A DNA stretch of 64,000 nt. Source: Erythrobacter aurantius (GTDB lineage Bacteria > Pseudomonadota > Alphaproteobacteria > Sphingomonadales > Sphingomonadaceae). The notes beneath the pieces were generated by a model. It made no database searches and was not told where the DNA came from. It was given only the letters and a program-made list of their open reading frames with translations. Within the stretch, counting starts at the first letter, position 1. Each line of letters begins with the position of its first letter. A program made the position numbers and the translations under genes. Location of the stretch: NCBI RefSeq assembly GCF_023823125.1, contig NZ_CP090949.1:1884001-1948000 (forward strand). The letters run 5' to 3'. Below are positions 26,531 to 35,566 of this stretch, piece after piece.

Positions 26531-26934
26531 CCTGGATTTCCCTGATGTTGCTGATCGCTGCACCCGGCGATGACTTGCCTGAATGCAACGAGCAGGCAGC
26601 GGAAATGGGCGTGCAGCAGGAAATGAACATTTGCGCCCATCGCGACTATTTGATCGCGGACGCGGCGCTCAACGCGCAATGGCGTTTGACCCGGCAGACA
26701 ATGCAGGAGCGCGACAGCGAGGCCGAAAAACCCGATTGGGACGAACGTCCGGGCTATTTCGACACTTTGCTGGAGGCGCAGCGCGCCTGGATCGCCTATC
26801 GCGACGCGCATTGCCGGTCGGAGGGTTACTCGGCGCGCGGCGGCAGTCTTGAGCCGCTGCTGGTATCGACCTGCAAGATCCATCTGACCGAACTGCGCAC
26901 GGCCCAGTTGCGCGAACTGGCCGAAACCTATTGA
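26527..26934 (+). CDS. LprI/DUF1311-like secreted protein
   Basis: A 135-residue protein with a short hydrophobic start (WISLMLLIAAPG) and the DUF1311 layout: paired cysteines (PECNEQ, NICAHRDY), then ADAALNAQW, LLEAQRAWIAYRDAHCRSEG and a C-terminal CKIHLTELRTAQL. DUF1311 includes the lysozyme inhibitor LprI of mycobacteria; most members have no tested role. The ATG at 26527 overlaps the previous stop. It is the last of the five overlapping genes between mcm and pccA; pccA starts 85 bases later. Confidence 0.82.
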   Translation: MTWISLMLLIAAPGDDLPECNEQAAEMGVQQEMNICAHRDYLIADAALNAQWRLTRQTMQERDSEAEKPDWDERPGYFDTLLEAQRAWIAYRDAHCRSEGYSARGGSLEPLLVSTCKIHLTELRTAQLRELAETY

Positions 26935-27019
26935 GGCAAGGCAAATCAGCTAGGTTGCGCCGCTCGCAACTGCGCGGCATAGGCCTTTGCCAACCCCGAA
27001 TTCCTCGCGTGGAGAGACG

Positions 27020-29062
27020 ATGTTTTCGAAGATACTGATTGCCAACCGCGGTGAGATTGCCTGCCGCGTGATCCAGACCGCCCGCAAGATGGGCATTGCG
27101 ACCGTCGCGGTCTATTCCGACGCGGATCGCAATGCGCCGTTTGTGCGGATGGCGGACGAGGCGGTCCATATCGGCGCTTCGCCCGCGGCGGAAAGCTATC
27201 TGATCCCGGAAAAGATCATCGCTGCGTGCAAGCAGACCGGGGCCGAAGCCGTGCATCCCGGCTATGGCTTCCTGTCCGAGCGCGCGAGCTTCGTCGAGGC
27301 GCTTGAGGCGGAGAATATCGCCTTCATCGGCCCGCCCGCCGGAGCCATCGCTGCGATGGGGGACAAGATCGAATCGAAGAAGCTGGCAAAGGAAGCGGGC
27401 GTCAACGTCGTCCCCGGCTTCGTCGGCGAAATCCGCGACACCGATCACGCGGTCGAGATTTCGAACGACATTGGCTATCCGGTGATAATGAAGGCTTCTG
27501 CCGGGGGCGGGGGCAAGGGGATGCGCCTTGCATGGTCCGAAGCGGACGTGCGCGAAGGGTTCGAGGCTACCAAGCGCGAAGGCCTCAATTCATTCGGCGA
27601 CGATCGCGTTTTCATCGAGAAATTCATCGAAAACCCGCGCCACATCGAAATCCAGATCCTCGGCGACAAGCACGGCAACATCCTCTACCTGAACGAGCGC
27701 GAATGCTCGATCCAGCGGCGCCACCAGAAAGTGGTCGAAGAAGCGCCTTCGCCCTTCGTTACGCCCAAGATGCGCAAGGCGATGGGCGAACAATGCGTCG
27801 CTCTGGCCCGTGCGGTGGATTATCACTCCGCCGGGACGGTCGAACTGATCGTCAGCGGTGCGGACCCGACGGGCGAGAGCTTCTACTTCCTTGAAATGAA
27901 CACCCGGCTTCAGGTGGAACACCCCGTGACAGAGGCGATCACGGGCGTTGATCTGGTCGAACAGATGATCCGCGTGGCTGCCGGTGAGAAGCTGGAGCTG
28001 ACGCAGGACGACATCGGCATCGACGGCTGGTCGATCGAGAACCGCGTCTACGCCGAAGACCCCTATCGCGGGTTCCTGCCATCAACCGGACGGCTGGTGC
28101 ATTATTCGCCCACGGTTCCGGGTTGGACCGATGACGGAGAGGTTGCAGGCAAGCCGCGGCGCGGGGTCGCACATGGCGTGGGTAGCGTGCGCGTCGACGA
28201 TGGCGTGTTCGAAGGCGGCGAGGTCTCGATGTTCTACGACCCGATGATCGCCAAGCTGATCACCTGGGCACCGACCCGCGAAGAGGCGGCGGATTTGCAG
28301 ATCGAGGCGCTCGACCGGTTCCGCATCAAGGGGCTGGGCCACAATGTCGATTTCCTCAGCGCGATCATGCAGCACCCGCGCTTCCGCTCGGGCGAGCTGA
28401 CCACGGGTTTCATCGCGGAAGAATACCCCGATGGCTTCCACGGTGCGGCCATCAGCGAGGACTTCCAGCGGATGCTCGCGGCGATCTGTGCGGGCAATGA
28501 ATTCACCTGGCAGAGCCGGGCGCGGCGCATTTCGGGCCAGCTTGACGGGGCGCTGGCTGTCACCAGCGAATGGATGGTGAAGATCGGCGATACGCGGCAC
28601 GAAGTCATCCTGGGTGATGGCCATGCCATGGTTGACGGGCACCGTGTCGAAGGGAACTGTGACTGGCTGCCCGGCATGTCGCAGGCGACGGCCACCACCG
28701 CAGACGGCGCGACCTATGGCCTGATCGTCGAACGCGACGGTGCGAACTGGATCATCACGACCCGCGGCGCTGCCACCCGCGCACTGGTGCTGCCGCTGCG
28801 GCTGGCCAGCCACGAAAGCCGGATGATCGAAAAAATCCCGCCGGATCTGTCCAAGCTGCTGATCTGCCCGATGCCGGGGATGCTGGTGAAGCTGCACGTT
28901 GGCGAGGGAGACGAAGTTCAGCCCGGTCAGCCGCTCGCCACGGTCGAAGCGATGAAGATGGAAAACATCCTGCGCGCCGAAAAGGAAGGCGTGATCGCGA
29001 AGATCAACGCGAACGAGGGTGAGAGCCTCGCGGTTGACGCGGTGATTCTGGAACTTGAGTAG
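27020..29062 (+). CDS. pccA: Propionyl-CoA carboxylase alpha subunit
   Basis: PccA carries the biotin carboxylase and biotin carrier activities of propionyl-CoA carboxylase. The biotin-carboxylase domain opens ILIANRGEIACRVI; the ATP-grasp signature is MKASAGGGGKGMRLA and the region EMNTRLQVEHPVTE follows. A middle domain comes next, then a C-terminal biotinyl domain with EAMKMEN, in which Lys646 is the biotin attachment residue. The ATG at 27020 follows GGAGAG, giving 680 residues. It is separated from pccB by the Abi-alpha gene, mce, mcm and the five small genes. Confidence 0.95.
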   Translation: MFSKILIANRGEIACRVIQTARKMGIATVAVYSDADRNAPFVRMADEAVHIGASPAAESYLIPEKIIAACKQTGAEAVHPGYGFLSERASFVEALEAENIAFIGPPAGAIAAMGDKIESKKLAKEAGVNVVPGFVGEIRDTDHAVEISNDIGYPVIMKASAGGGGKGMRLAWSEADVREGFEATKREGLNSFGDDRVFIEKFIENPRHIEIQILGDKHGNILYLNERECSIQRRHQKVVEEAPSPFVTPKMRKAMGEQCVALARAVDYHSAGTVELIVSGADPTGESFYFLEMNTRLQVEHPVTEAITGVDLVEQMIRVAAGEKLELTQDDIGIDGWSIENRVYAEDPYRGFLPSTGRLVHYSPTVPGWTDDGEVAGKPRRGVAHGVGSVRVDDGVFEGGEVSMFYDPMIAKLITWAPTREEAADLQIEALDRFRIKGLGHNVDFLSAIMQHPRFRSGELTTGFIAEEYPDGFHGAAISEDFQRMLAAICAGNEFTWQSRARRISGQLDGALAVTSEWMVKIGDTRHEVILGDGHAMVDGHRVEGNCDWLPGMSQATATTADGATYGLIVERDGANWIITTRGAATRALVLPLRLASHESRMIEKIPPDLSKLLICPMPGMLVKLHVGEGDEVQPGQPLATVEAMKMENILRAEKEGVIAKINANEGESLAVDAVILELE

Positions 29063-29278
29063 ACGGGTCGCGAGCAGGATTGCCCACAACTTTCCTGCTG
29101 GCGAAATTCTATTTCAAACGCCTGTTATTAATCCGCTTCCTCATTGTACGCGGACGACGAAAGCCGTGGAAACAGCGGCTTTCTCCACAGCTGCACTTTC
29201 TACAGGATGGGTTTTGTAGGACAATTCAAGTGCTGATTCGGACTGTGTCCGCATGATCAACCTGTGGGGGATTTGATT
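29063..29278. other. Intergenic region with two small dyads
   Basis: The gap between pccA and a small gene holds a perfect 8-bp inverted repeat (GAAAGCCG at 29159-29166 and CGGCTTTC at 29176-29183) and a 5-bp one (CGGAC/GTCCG, 29239-29251). The first is not followed by a T-run. They could shape the 5' untranslated region or bind a regulator, but I cannot assign a role. No coding frame is seen. Confidence 0.4.
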
Positions 29279-29548
29279 ATGGCTAAGAAAGGCACTGGAT
29301 ACTTCGACCGCAAGGGGCATTTCTTCAAAACCCCGCGCGATGCGACTGTCAGCGATCTTGCCGCATTGCTGGGCCAGATCGGCGAGGGCGAAAGCCTTGC
29401 GCCGGGGATCGCGCACATGCTGCTGGACCGCCTGACGGAAATTGAGCGGCTGTTTGCCGAACATGACGAGATGCTCGCCGAACACGAAGCGGCGAAGGAT
29501 GCCGATCTGGGCGACAAGGTTACGAAACTGCCGCGGCCTGCGGGTTAA
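29279..29548 (+). CDS. Small unknown protein
   Basis: An 89-residue protein. The ATG at 29279 follows a G-run (GGGGG) at a usable distance; an in-frame GTG at 29264 is possible. The N-terminus is basic (AKKGTGYFDRKGHFF), the middle has AALLGQIGEG and the last third is acidic and helical (LFAEHDEMLAEHEAAKDADLGD). It has no signal or membrane segment. I recognise no family. It is separated by 216 bases from pccA and converges with the kinase gene, stops overlapping. Confidence 0.65.
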   Translation: MAKKGTGYFDRKGHFFKTPRDATVSDLAALLGQIGEGESLAPGIAHMLLDRLTEIERLFAEHDEMLAEHEAAKDADLGDKVTKLPRPAG

Positions 29549-30093
29549 GCTGCGATCCGTTCCAGAATCAGCCGCGCCAGAGCATCCGGCGTCTGTGCGT
29601 GGGTATCGACTTCCAAATCATAGCTGATGCCATTGTGCACGCGTTGGGACTGCTCGCACGCAAGCCCGATGAGCCGATCCCCGCGCTCTCTTTCCCGCCG
29701 CTTAAGCTCCGACAGCGGGGCATCGACTTTCACGACAAGGCAGTTGTTCCCCAAGCGCGCACGGTAATCCGCTATCGTGTCCGCTTTGGCAACCTCATCC
29801 ACGATGACGTTGAAGCCGGTTTCCGAAAGCCCTCTGACAAGACGGCGCATTTCCAGCAGCAATGCCTCGCCCGAAGGCCCGTTTGTCATCTGAGGCAAGA
29901 CTTCGCCTTCGCGGCTGACTTCGGCCATGGGAAACCACTCGCGGTCGAATTCACGCCCGTCGGGCAACATGGCGATGAAATTGTCCATCGCCACATGCAG
30001 CCAGATTTCGTGCGAGTATTTCTGGATCGCCTTGGCGAGCGTGGTCTTGCCCGAACTGCTGACCCCGTTGAGGATGATGACGGTCTTTGGCAT
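29545..30093 (-). CDS. Chloramphenicol phosphotransferase-like kinase
   Basis: A P-loop kinase of 182 residues in the chloramphenicol phosphotransferase family. Walker A is GVSSSGKTT (residues 10-18), the catalytic-position aspartate is Asp37 in AMDNFI, and GFNVIVDEV gives the second strand. The family-specific ERERGDRLIGLACEQSQRVH and YDLEVDTHAQTP follow. The Streptomyces enzyme phosphorylates chloramphenicol, but proteobacterial relatives are not known to act on it, and no drug is implied here. The ATG at 30093 overlaps the stop of the cyclase gene by one base, at the end of the aroK-aroB run. Confidence 0.85.
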   Translation of the reverse strand: MPKTVIILNGVSSSGKTTLAKAIQKYSHEIWLHVAMDNFIAMLPDGREFDREWFPMAEVSREGEVLPQMTNGPSGEALLLEMRRLVRGLSETGFNVIVDEVAKADTIADYRARLGNNCLVVKVDAPLSELKRRERERGDRLIGLACEQSQRVHNGISYDLEVDTHAQTPDALARLILERIAA

Positions 30094-30860
30094 CAGTCGA
30101 CAATCGCCACGGCGCGGATCCAGCCTGCGCTGGCGCGTTCGATCTTCACCGGGAAGCAGCTGAACATGAAGCCGTGCAGGGGCAGGCTTTCGAGATTGGT
30201 CAGCTTTTCGATCTGGTAATAGGGTCGGATGCGCCCGGCCTTGTGGCCTTCCCAGATGATCGCCGGATCGCGGCTTTCAGCCCAGCGTTTCGCCGTGTGG
30301 CTGAAGGGCGCGTCCCAGCTCCACGCGTCGGTGCCGACCACTTCGACCCCGCGCTGCGTCAGCCACAGCGTCGCTTCGGCGCCCAGGCCTACGCCTTGGT
30401 CGGTGAAATTGTCGGTGCCATAAACCGCGCCTGACTGAACCAGCACGATGTCGAGCGGTTGCAGATCGTATCCGATACGCGCCAATTCCGCTTCCACCTC
30501 CGCCGCGCTGACCACATGGCCGTGGGGCAGGTGCGAGAAATCGAGCTTCACGCCGGGGCGGAAAAACCGGTCCAGCGGAGCCTCGTCAATGCTGGGGGCG
30601 GGGGATGCACCGTCATCGGTGGTCGAATGGTAATGCCACGGCGCGTCCATGTGGGTGCCGTTATGCGTGCTGAGTTCGAGCATCTCGACCGCCCAGCCTT
30701 CGCCATCGGGCAGGTCGTCCTTTTCCAGCCCCGGAAAGAACATCGCGATCTGCGCCCAAGTGTCCTGATGCGTCATGTAGGTCACTTTGGGCCGCATGAC
30801 TTCGGGATCGGAGATCACGTCCTTGGTGATCGGGATCGACAGATCGACGAAGCGGGTCAT
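30093..30860 (-). CDS. Cyclase-family (kynurenine-formamidase-like) hydrolase
   Basis: The 255-residue product is a metal-dependent hydrolase of the 'cyclase' family. The metal-binding signature [14 protein letters not shown] lies at about residues 62-75, and VDLSIPI opens the protein as in relatives. [13 protein letters not shown] is the second conserved block. Family members include kynurenine formamidase and isatin hydrolase; no tryptophan-catabolic gene is nearby, so the substrate is open. The stop overlaps the next ATG by one base; its own start overlaps the aroB stop. Confidence 0.85.
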   Translation of the reverse strand: MTRFVDLSIPITKDVISDPEVMRPKVTYMTHQDTWAQIAMFFPGLEKDDLPDGEGWAVEMLELSTHNGTHMDAPWHYHSTTDDGASPAPSIDEAPLDRFFRPGVKLDFSHLPHGHVVSAAEVEAELARIGYDLQPLDIVLVQSGAVYGTDNFTDQGVGLGAEATLWLTQRGVEVVGTDAWSWDAPFSHTAKRWAESRDPAIIWEGHKAGRIRPYYQIEKLTNLESLPLHGFMFSCFPVKIERASAGWIRAVAIVD

Positions 30861-31987
30861 TCAAGCTCCCCATCCAGAAACGCGGCGACATCCGCCAGTG
30901 CGACATCGCGCGCCATGTAGGCTGCGCCAATTCCCTTCATCAGCAGGAAAGGAAGGGTGCCGGAGCTTTCCATCTTCTTGTCGTGAAGCATGTGATCGAC
31001 CAGCCGCCGTCCGTCGCAATCCATGCCGAGCGTTCCGATTTCCGGCGGCAGGCCCGCAGCGGCGATGGCGCTGGCGGTGCGCTCTGCCTCCGCTTGTGAA
31101 AGCTCGCCTCGCCTCGCCGAATATCGCGCAGCCAACACCATGCCCAGCGCCACGGCTTCGCCATGCAGCAGCCTGTCGGAAAAGCCCGTTTCCGCCTCAA
31201 GCGCGTGGCCGAATGTGTGGCCGAGATTGAGCAAAGCGCGCACCCCGCTCGTCTCGCGCTCGTCCTCGGCCACGATGCGGGCCTTGGCGCGGATCGATGT
31301 GGCGACGGCTTGGTTCAAGGCCTCGGGATCGCGTGCCAGTACCCTGCCGCCGTTTGCCTCCAGCCATGCGAAGAATTCGGCATCGCCAAGCAGGCCGTAT
31401 TTGAGGACCTCGGCATAACCGGCGCGCATCTCGCGGTCGGGCAGGGTGTCGAGCGTCGCGGTGTCCGCCAGCACCAGCGAGGGCTGGTGAAAGGCGCCGA
31501 TCAAATTCTTGCCCGCGGCGGTGTTGATCGCGGTCTTCCCGCCGACCGAAGAATCGACCTGCGAGAGAAGTGTCGTGGGTATCTGCACAAATCCGCAGCC
31601 ACGCTTCAGAATCGCGCAGGCAAAGCCGACAAGATCGCCGACTACGCCGCCACCCAGCGCGAAGACGTGATCGCTGCGGGTAATGCCGAGGCCGAGCAGC
31701 CAGTCGGTCAACCGCGCAAGGCTGTCCCAGCTTTTCGAAGCTTCGCCCGAGGCGACTTCATACCATGCGATCTCATAGCCGTTGCTGGCGAGCGAGCGGG
31801 CAAGGCGTTCCCCGTGATACTTGCGGGCATTCACGTCCGCCACCACCGGCACTGTGCGCCCGGCATAGGGTTCGATGAATTTGCGCGCCTGTACGATTGC
31901 GTCGTCGAGCAAGCCCTGTCCGATCAGCACGTCGTAGGATCGCCCGCCCAATTCGACCCGGACGGGTGGCGGGTTGGTCACAGCCAT
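30857..31987 (-). CDS. aroB: 3-dehydroquinate synthase
   Basis: AroB converts DAHP to 3-dehydroquinate, the second step of the shikimate pathway, using NAD and a metal. Motifs: [16 protein letters not shown] near residue 105, [20 protein letters not shown], and the metal-ligand region [13 protein letters not shown] near 250. The ATG at 31987 is inside the last codons of aroK (10-base overlap) and gives 376 residues; the frame is open further upstream but only within aroK. It is translationally linked to aroK. Confidence 0.96.
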   Translation of the reverse strand: MAVTNPPPVRVELGGRSYDVLIGQGLLDDAIVQARKFIEPYAGRTVPVVADVNARKYHGERLARSLASNGYEIAWYEVASGEASKSWDSLARLTDWLLGLGITRSDHVFALGGGVVGDLVGFACAILKRGCGFVQIPTTLLSQVDSSVGGKTAINTAAGKNLIGAFHQPSLVLADTATLDTLPDREMRAGYAEVLKYGLLGDAEFFAWLEANGGRVLARDPEALNQAVATSIRAKARIVAEDERETSGVRALLNLGHTFGHALEAETGFSDRLLHGEAVALGMVLAARYSARRGELSQAEAERTASAIAAAGLPPEIGTLGMDCDGRRLVDHMLHDKKMESSGTLPFLLMKGIGAAYMARDVALADVAAFLDGELE

Positions 31988-32544
31988 TTGTCTATCGCCT
32001 CGATAATGGAACGCGCCGTGTCCTTGTGCGGGGCGTTGTCGCTTGTCACGCGGATATGCGCCTGCGCGTAGAATTCGCGCCGTTTTTCCATGAGATCGGT
32101 CAGGATCTGCTTGGGATCGCCGTTTCTCAACAACGGGCGGGTGTTGCGGCGCGCGGTACGCTCCACCAGCGTGTCGATATCGCAATCGATCCACACTGCG
32201 ACGGCGCGTTCAAGGATCAGCGCACGCGTTTCCGGATCGACGAAGGCGCCGCCCCCGGTGGCAATCACCCCGCGTTCCTCTTCGATCAGGCGCGTGATAA
32301 CGCGGCGTTCCCCGTCGCGGAAATAGGCTTCGCCGAATTCGTCGAAGATTTCCGGGATCGAACGCTGCGCCGCTTCTTCGATCGCGTCGTCGGCATCGAC
32401 AAATTTGCGGCCCAGCATCCCGGCAAGCCTGCGCCCCACTGTCGACTTGCCAGCCCCCATCAGGCCGACCAGCACGACAGGCCGATCCAGCCTTGCGGCC
32501 ACATCGGCAATATCCTTGCGGGTCAAACTTGCGTTACCAGTCAT
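31978..32544 (-). CDS. aroK: Shikimate kinase
   Basis: AroK phosphorylates shikimate. The 188-residue protein has the P-loop GLMGAGKST (residues 27-35), the shikimate-binding DADDAIE near 52, the glycine-rich [11 protein letters not shown], and the C-terminal lid with arginines (RNTRPLL). The ATG at 32544 is chosen from the family N-terminus; the frame is open to 32613. It leads the aroK-aroB-cyclase-kinase run and is divergent from the small membrane protein at 32583 with 38 bases between. Confidence 0.95.
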   Translation of the reverse strand: MTGNASLTRKDIADVAARLDRPVVLVGLMGAGKSTVGRRLAGMLGRKFVDADDAIEEAAQRSIPEIFDEFGEAYFRDGERRVITRLIEEERGVIATGGGAFVDPETRALILERAVAVWIDCDIDTLVERTARRNTRPLLRNGDPKQILTDLMEKRREFYAQAHIRVTSDNAPHKDTARSIIEAIDKWL

Positions 32545-32582
32545 TGCGGCTTGGCCTATAGATGGGGTAGAGCGCGCGCAAT

Positions 32583-32792
32583 ATGTCTGACAATCCGGGC
32601 GCGACCCATGCACAACCGAAAAATCCTTCCGGTTCTCCGATCAAGCGCGGCAGTCCGCCGCGCCGGTGGCCGCTGTATCTTGGTCTGGTGGTGATCGCGG
32701 TGCTGATTGTTGCCTATATCGACGGTGGGCAGGAGCCGATCCGCCCGATCATCGAACCGGTCGCCATGCCGACATCGGAAGGTGCGCAATGA
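32583..32792 (+). CDS. Small single-pass membrane protein
   Basis: A 69-residue protein with a Pro/Ser-rich, positively charged N-terminus (GSPIKRGSPPRRW), one transmembrane segment (LYLGLVVIAVLIVAYI, residues 31-46), and a short periplasmic tail. The stop overlaps the next ATG by four bases (ATGA), so the two are probably coupled. I recognise no family; it is likely an accessory of the larger secreted protein that follows. Confidence 0.7.
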   Translation: MSDNPGATHAQPKNPSGSPIKRGSPPRRWPLYLGLVVIAVLIVAYIDGGQEPIRPIIEPVAMPTSEGAQ

Positions 32793-34663
32793 TGCGGCGC
32801 GAGGGTCTTGTCGCGGGAGTGGCCGCGATTGCACTGGGCGGCGCGTTGGCAGCAGGGCTTTCGACTGGCCTGGCGAGCGCGCAGCAGGCGCCTGAATCCC
32901 TCTTGCCGCCCGGTTTTGACGATCCGGCCCCCACGCCGACCCCGGCTCCACGGCCGACCGCGGCTCCAACCCCGGTGCCTGCCGCGCCGGGTGCGGTGCC
33001 GACCGGCCCCTTGCCGCCTCCCGTTCCCGGTACTCCTGCAGATCTGCCCGCTGCCCCGCAATTGTCCGAGGAGGAATTGTCGCGCCTGCCCTCGCTTGAG
33101 GAACTGGAGGAACTGTCCACCGATCAGCTTGACGATCTGCTCGGGCTCAAACCGAAATTCGACATCCCGCCTGCAGCGCGCCGCTCCATGGCGCGTGTTG
33201 GGCTGATCAGCACCGATGAAGGCGGTTTGCCGTCGCAGGCGCTGGCCCGCCAACCGGCCAAGCTGGTGCGAGCCATCCTGAAGGGGACAAAGGGCCCGCT
33301 GGTATCGCGCTGGGGCCACATCATGATGCGGCGCGCTCTGGCGAGCCGTCTGGCAGCGCCACGCGGAATGAACCCGGCAGAATTCGTCGCATTGCGCGCG
33401 CAAGTGCTCAATTCCATGGGTGAATTCGCTGTCGCGCGCGGTCTGGTGCAGGATGTAGATGCCGGCAATTGGAGCCCGGCGATGACGACGGAGGCGTTGA
33501 AAGCCTATATCGCGACGTCCGATATCGTCGGCGCTTGCCCGGCTGTGCGATTGCAGGGTTCGGCGCGTGAGGATGCACAGTGGGACATGCTCCAGGCAAT
33601 CTGCAACGCCTATGCCGGTGAAGGGGCGCTCGCCGCATCGCAGCTCAACGCCGCGCAGAACCGCGAGATCGCACCAGAGATTGACCTGCTTTTGGCACAA
33701 CGCTTTGCCGGAGCGGCCGGTCGGGGCCGGGGCGGAACCACTGTAAGCTGGGACGGGGTTGAGGAATTGACCCCTTGGCGGTTCGCGCTTGCCAATGCGC
33801 TGGGCGAGGAAATCCCGGCGGGACTGATCGAAGATGCGATCGCGGGGCCGCGCGCCGACTATTACGCAATGGCAGGCGCAACCGCGCCGATGCTGCCGCT
33901 GGACGTGCGTGCCGGGTATGCGGAGCTCGCGGCGAGCCGGGGTATCCTTTCGGCATCGGCCATGGTCGATCTCTACAGCCAGATTTACGCCGAACCCACG
34001 ATTGGCGGGGAATTCTCCGACCGCGCAGCGCGGCTGCGCGAAGCCTATCTGGGCGTCGAGCCGGATAGCCGTATCACCGCCATGCGCGGCCTGTGGGGTG
34101 AAGGGACCATCGGATTTTCTGGGCAGATCCTGACGGCCTTTGCCGCTGCTCGTATTCCCCCTGCCGCCGATCAGGCCGATGATGCAGGAGAACTGATCGC
34201 GTCGATGCTTACCGCTGGCTTGGACAAGGATGCGGCGGCATGGGCCGGAACGGTCGAAGCGGGATCGCTCGGCTGGGCCTTGATCGCGCTCGCCGATCCT
34301 GATGCGGGCCGGGTTGAGGACGATGCGCTCAACGCCTTCGTCGCGTCCGACGATAGCGAGGAAGAACGCAAGTCCGCTTTTCTCGTGGCCGCTCTGGCGG
34401 GGCTGGGCCGCTTGCCGGTGAATGCGGCGGACGGTTATGGCGTTGACCTTTCGCGTCAGACCCGCTGGACCCGGATCATCGATCGCGCGGCGGAAGTGGA
34501 AAACCCGGTGATGGTCGCGCTGCTGGCAGGACTGGGGATGCAGGGGCAAAGCTGGTCGCAGATGACCCCGCTGCATCTCTATTACCTCACCTCCAGCCTG
34601 CGCCGTGTCGGGATGGAAGCCGAAGCCCGGATGATCGCTGCCGAAGCGGTCGCGCGCGGCTGA
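32789..34663 (+). CDS. Large secreted protein with proline-rich N-terminus, unknown function
   Basis: The 624-residue product starts with a signal sequence (LVAGVAAIALGGALAAGL..., cleavage near ASA|QQ). A low-complexity Pro/Ala/Thr stretch (about residues 40-90; units such as PTPTPAPRPTAAP) leads to an acidic linker (LSEEELSRLPSLEELEELS). The remaining 500 residues are alanine-rich and helical, possibly a solenoid of helical repeats, with no catalytic motif I can see. It is encoded between a coupled small membrane protein and xerD, six bases before xerD. It is probably an envelope scaffold or assembly factor; this is inference. Confidence 0.75.
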   Translation: MMRREGLVAGVAAIALGGALAAGLSTGLASAQQAPESLLPPGFDDPAPTPTPAPRPTAAPTPVPAAPGAVPTGPLPPPVPGTPADLPAAPQLSEEELSRLPSLEELEELSTDQLDDLLGLKPKFDIPPAARRSMARVGLISTDEGGLPSQALARQPAKLVRAILKGTKGPLVSRWGHIMMRRALASRLAAPRGMNPAEFVALRAQVLNSMGEFAVARGLVQDVDAGNWSPAMTTEALKAYIATSDIVGACPAVRLQGSAREDAQWDMLQAICNAYAGEGALAASQLNAAQNREIAPEIDLLLAQRFAGAAGRGRGGTTVSWDGVEELTPWRFALANALGEEIPAGLIEDAIAGPRADYYAMAGATAPMLPLDVRAGYAELAASRGILSASAMVDLYSQIYAEPTIGGEFSDRAARLREAYLGVEPDSRITAMRGLWGEGTIGFSGQILTAFAAARIPPAADQADDAGELIASMLTAGLDKDAAAWAGTVEAGSLGWALIALADPDAGRVEDDALNAFVASDDSEEERKSAFLVAALAGLGRLPVNAADGYGVDLSRQTRWTRIIDRAAEVENPVMVALLAGLGMQGQSWSQMTPLHLYYLTSSLRRVGMEAEARMIAAEAVARG

Positions 34664-34669
34664 TTTCCG

Positions 34670-35557
34670 GTGTCGGCGGCGACACAGGCTTTCCTTGAAA
34701 TGCTCGCCGCAGAGCGCGGCGCTGCGGCAAACACTCTGGCAGCATACCGGCGCGATCTTGATGGCGCGGAGGAGGCGCTGGGCGATCTGGCGCAGGCGAG
34801 CCGCGCGGCGGTGGCCAAACTGGCGGGGCAATGGGCCGATCTCGCCCCCTCCACGATCGCGCGAAAGAGCTCCGCCTTGCGGCAGTTCTTCGGCTTCGCC
34901 GTGGACGAAGGCTGGCGCGAGGATGACCCTTCGGGCGCGCTCCCCAATCCGCGCAATCGCAGGCCCCTGCCAAAGGTGTTGTCGCATGAAGCGGTAGAAA
35001 CCCTGCTCGAACGCGCGGAGCTTGAGGCGGGCAGCGGCAATCCCGCAGCGTTGCGGCAATTGGCCCTGATCGAAATGCTGTACGGTTCGGGCTTGCGGGC
35101 GACCGAACTGGTCAGCCTGCCGCTATCCGCCGTGCCGCGCGATGCGCCGCTGATCACGGTGACGGGCAAGGGCGGGCAGGCGCGCATGGTGCCTGTCAGC
35201 GAAAGGGCGCGGCTGGCGCTGTCCGAATGGATCAAGGTGCGGCCCACGACACCGCCTTCGCGGTTCCTGTTTCCTTCGCGCGGGGGCAAGCATCTGACGC
35301 GGGTGCGGCTGTTCCAGTTGCTAAAGGATCTGGCGGTGCGCGCCGGGCTCGATCCGGAGGGGATCAGCCCGCATGTGCTCAGGCATGCCTTTGCCACCCA
35401 CCTGCTGGAAGGCGGGGCGGATCTGCGGGTGCTGCAAACGCTGCTGGGCCATGCCGACATATCCACCACGCAGATTTACACCCATGTTGATGCGGCGCGG
35501 CTGGTCGAACTTGTAAATTCCCGCCATCCTCTTGCCGCGCGGCGCAGTTGCGACTAG
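34670..35557 (+). CDS. xerD: Tyrosine recombinase XerD
   Basis: XerD acts with XerC at dif to resolve chromosome dimers. The N-terminal SAM-like core-binding domain (FLEMLAAERGAAANTLAAYRRDL) is followed by the catalytic domain with the Arg-Lys-His-Arg-His-Tyr set: Arg in GLRATELVSL, Lys in TGKGGQARMVP, His/Arg in HVLRHAFATHLL, His in LLGHADISTT and Tyr in QIYTHVD. The GTG at 34670 lies six bases after the previous stop; 295 residues, standard. It is the housekeeping recombinase and not a phage integrase. Confidence 0.94.
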   Translation: MSAATQAFLEMLAAERGAAANTLAAYRRDLDGAEEALGDLAQASRAAVAKLAGQWADLAPSTIARKSSALRQFFGFAVDEGWREDDPSGALPNPRNRRPLPKVLSHEAVETLLERAELEAGSGNPAALRQLALIEMLYGSGLRATELVSLPLSAVPRDAPLITVTGKGGQARMVPVSERARLALSEWIKVRPTTPPSRFLFPSRGGKHLTRVRLFQLLKDLAVRAGLDPEGISPHVLRHAFATHLLEGGADLRVLQTLLGHADISTTQIYTHVDAARLVELVNSRHPLAARRSCD

Positions 35558-35566
35558 CGACGAGGC

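Noticed and set aside
32714..35059. A 781-codon open frame on the minus strand opposite the 624-residue protein and xerD
   Set aside because: The plus-strand genes have a signal peptide, xerD catalytic residues and overlapping starts. The minus frame is Arg/Gln/His-rich, lacks motifs and crosses the boundary of two genes, as expected for an antisense shadow in high-GC DNA.
34670..35557. Tyrosine recombinase as a sign of a mobile element
   Set aside because: Length, motifs and its place before accA are those of housekeeping XerD; no att sites or cargo are seen.
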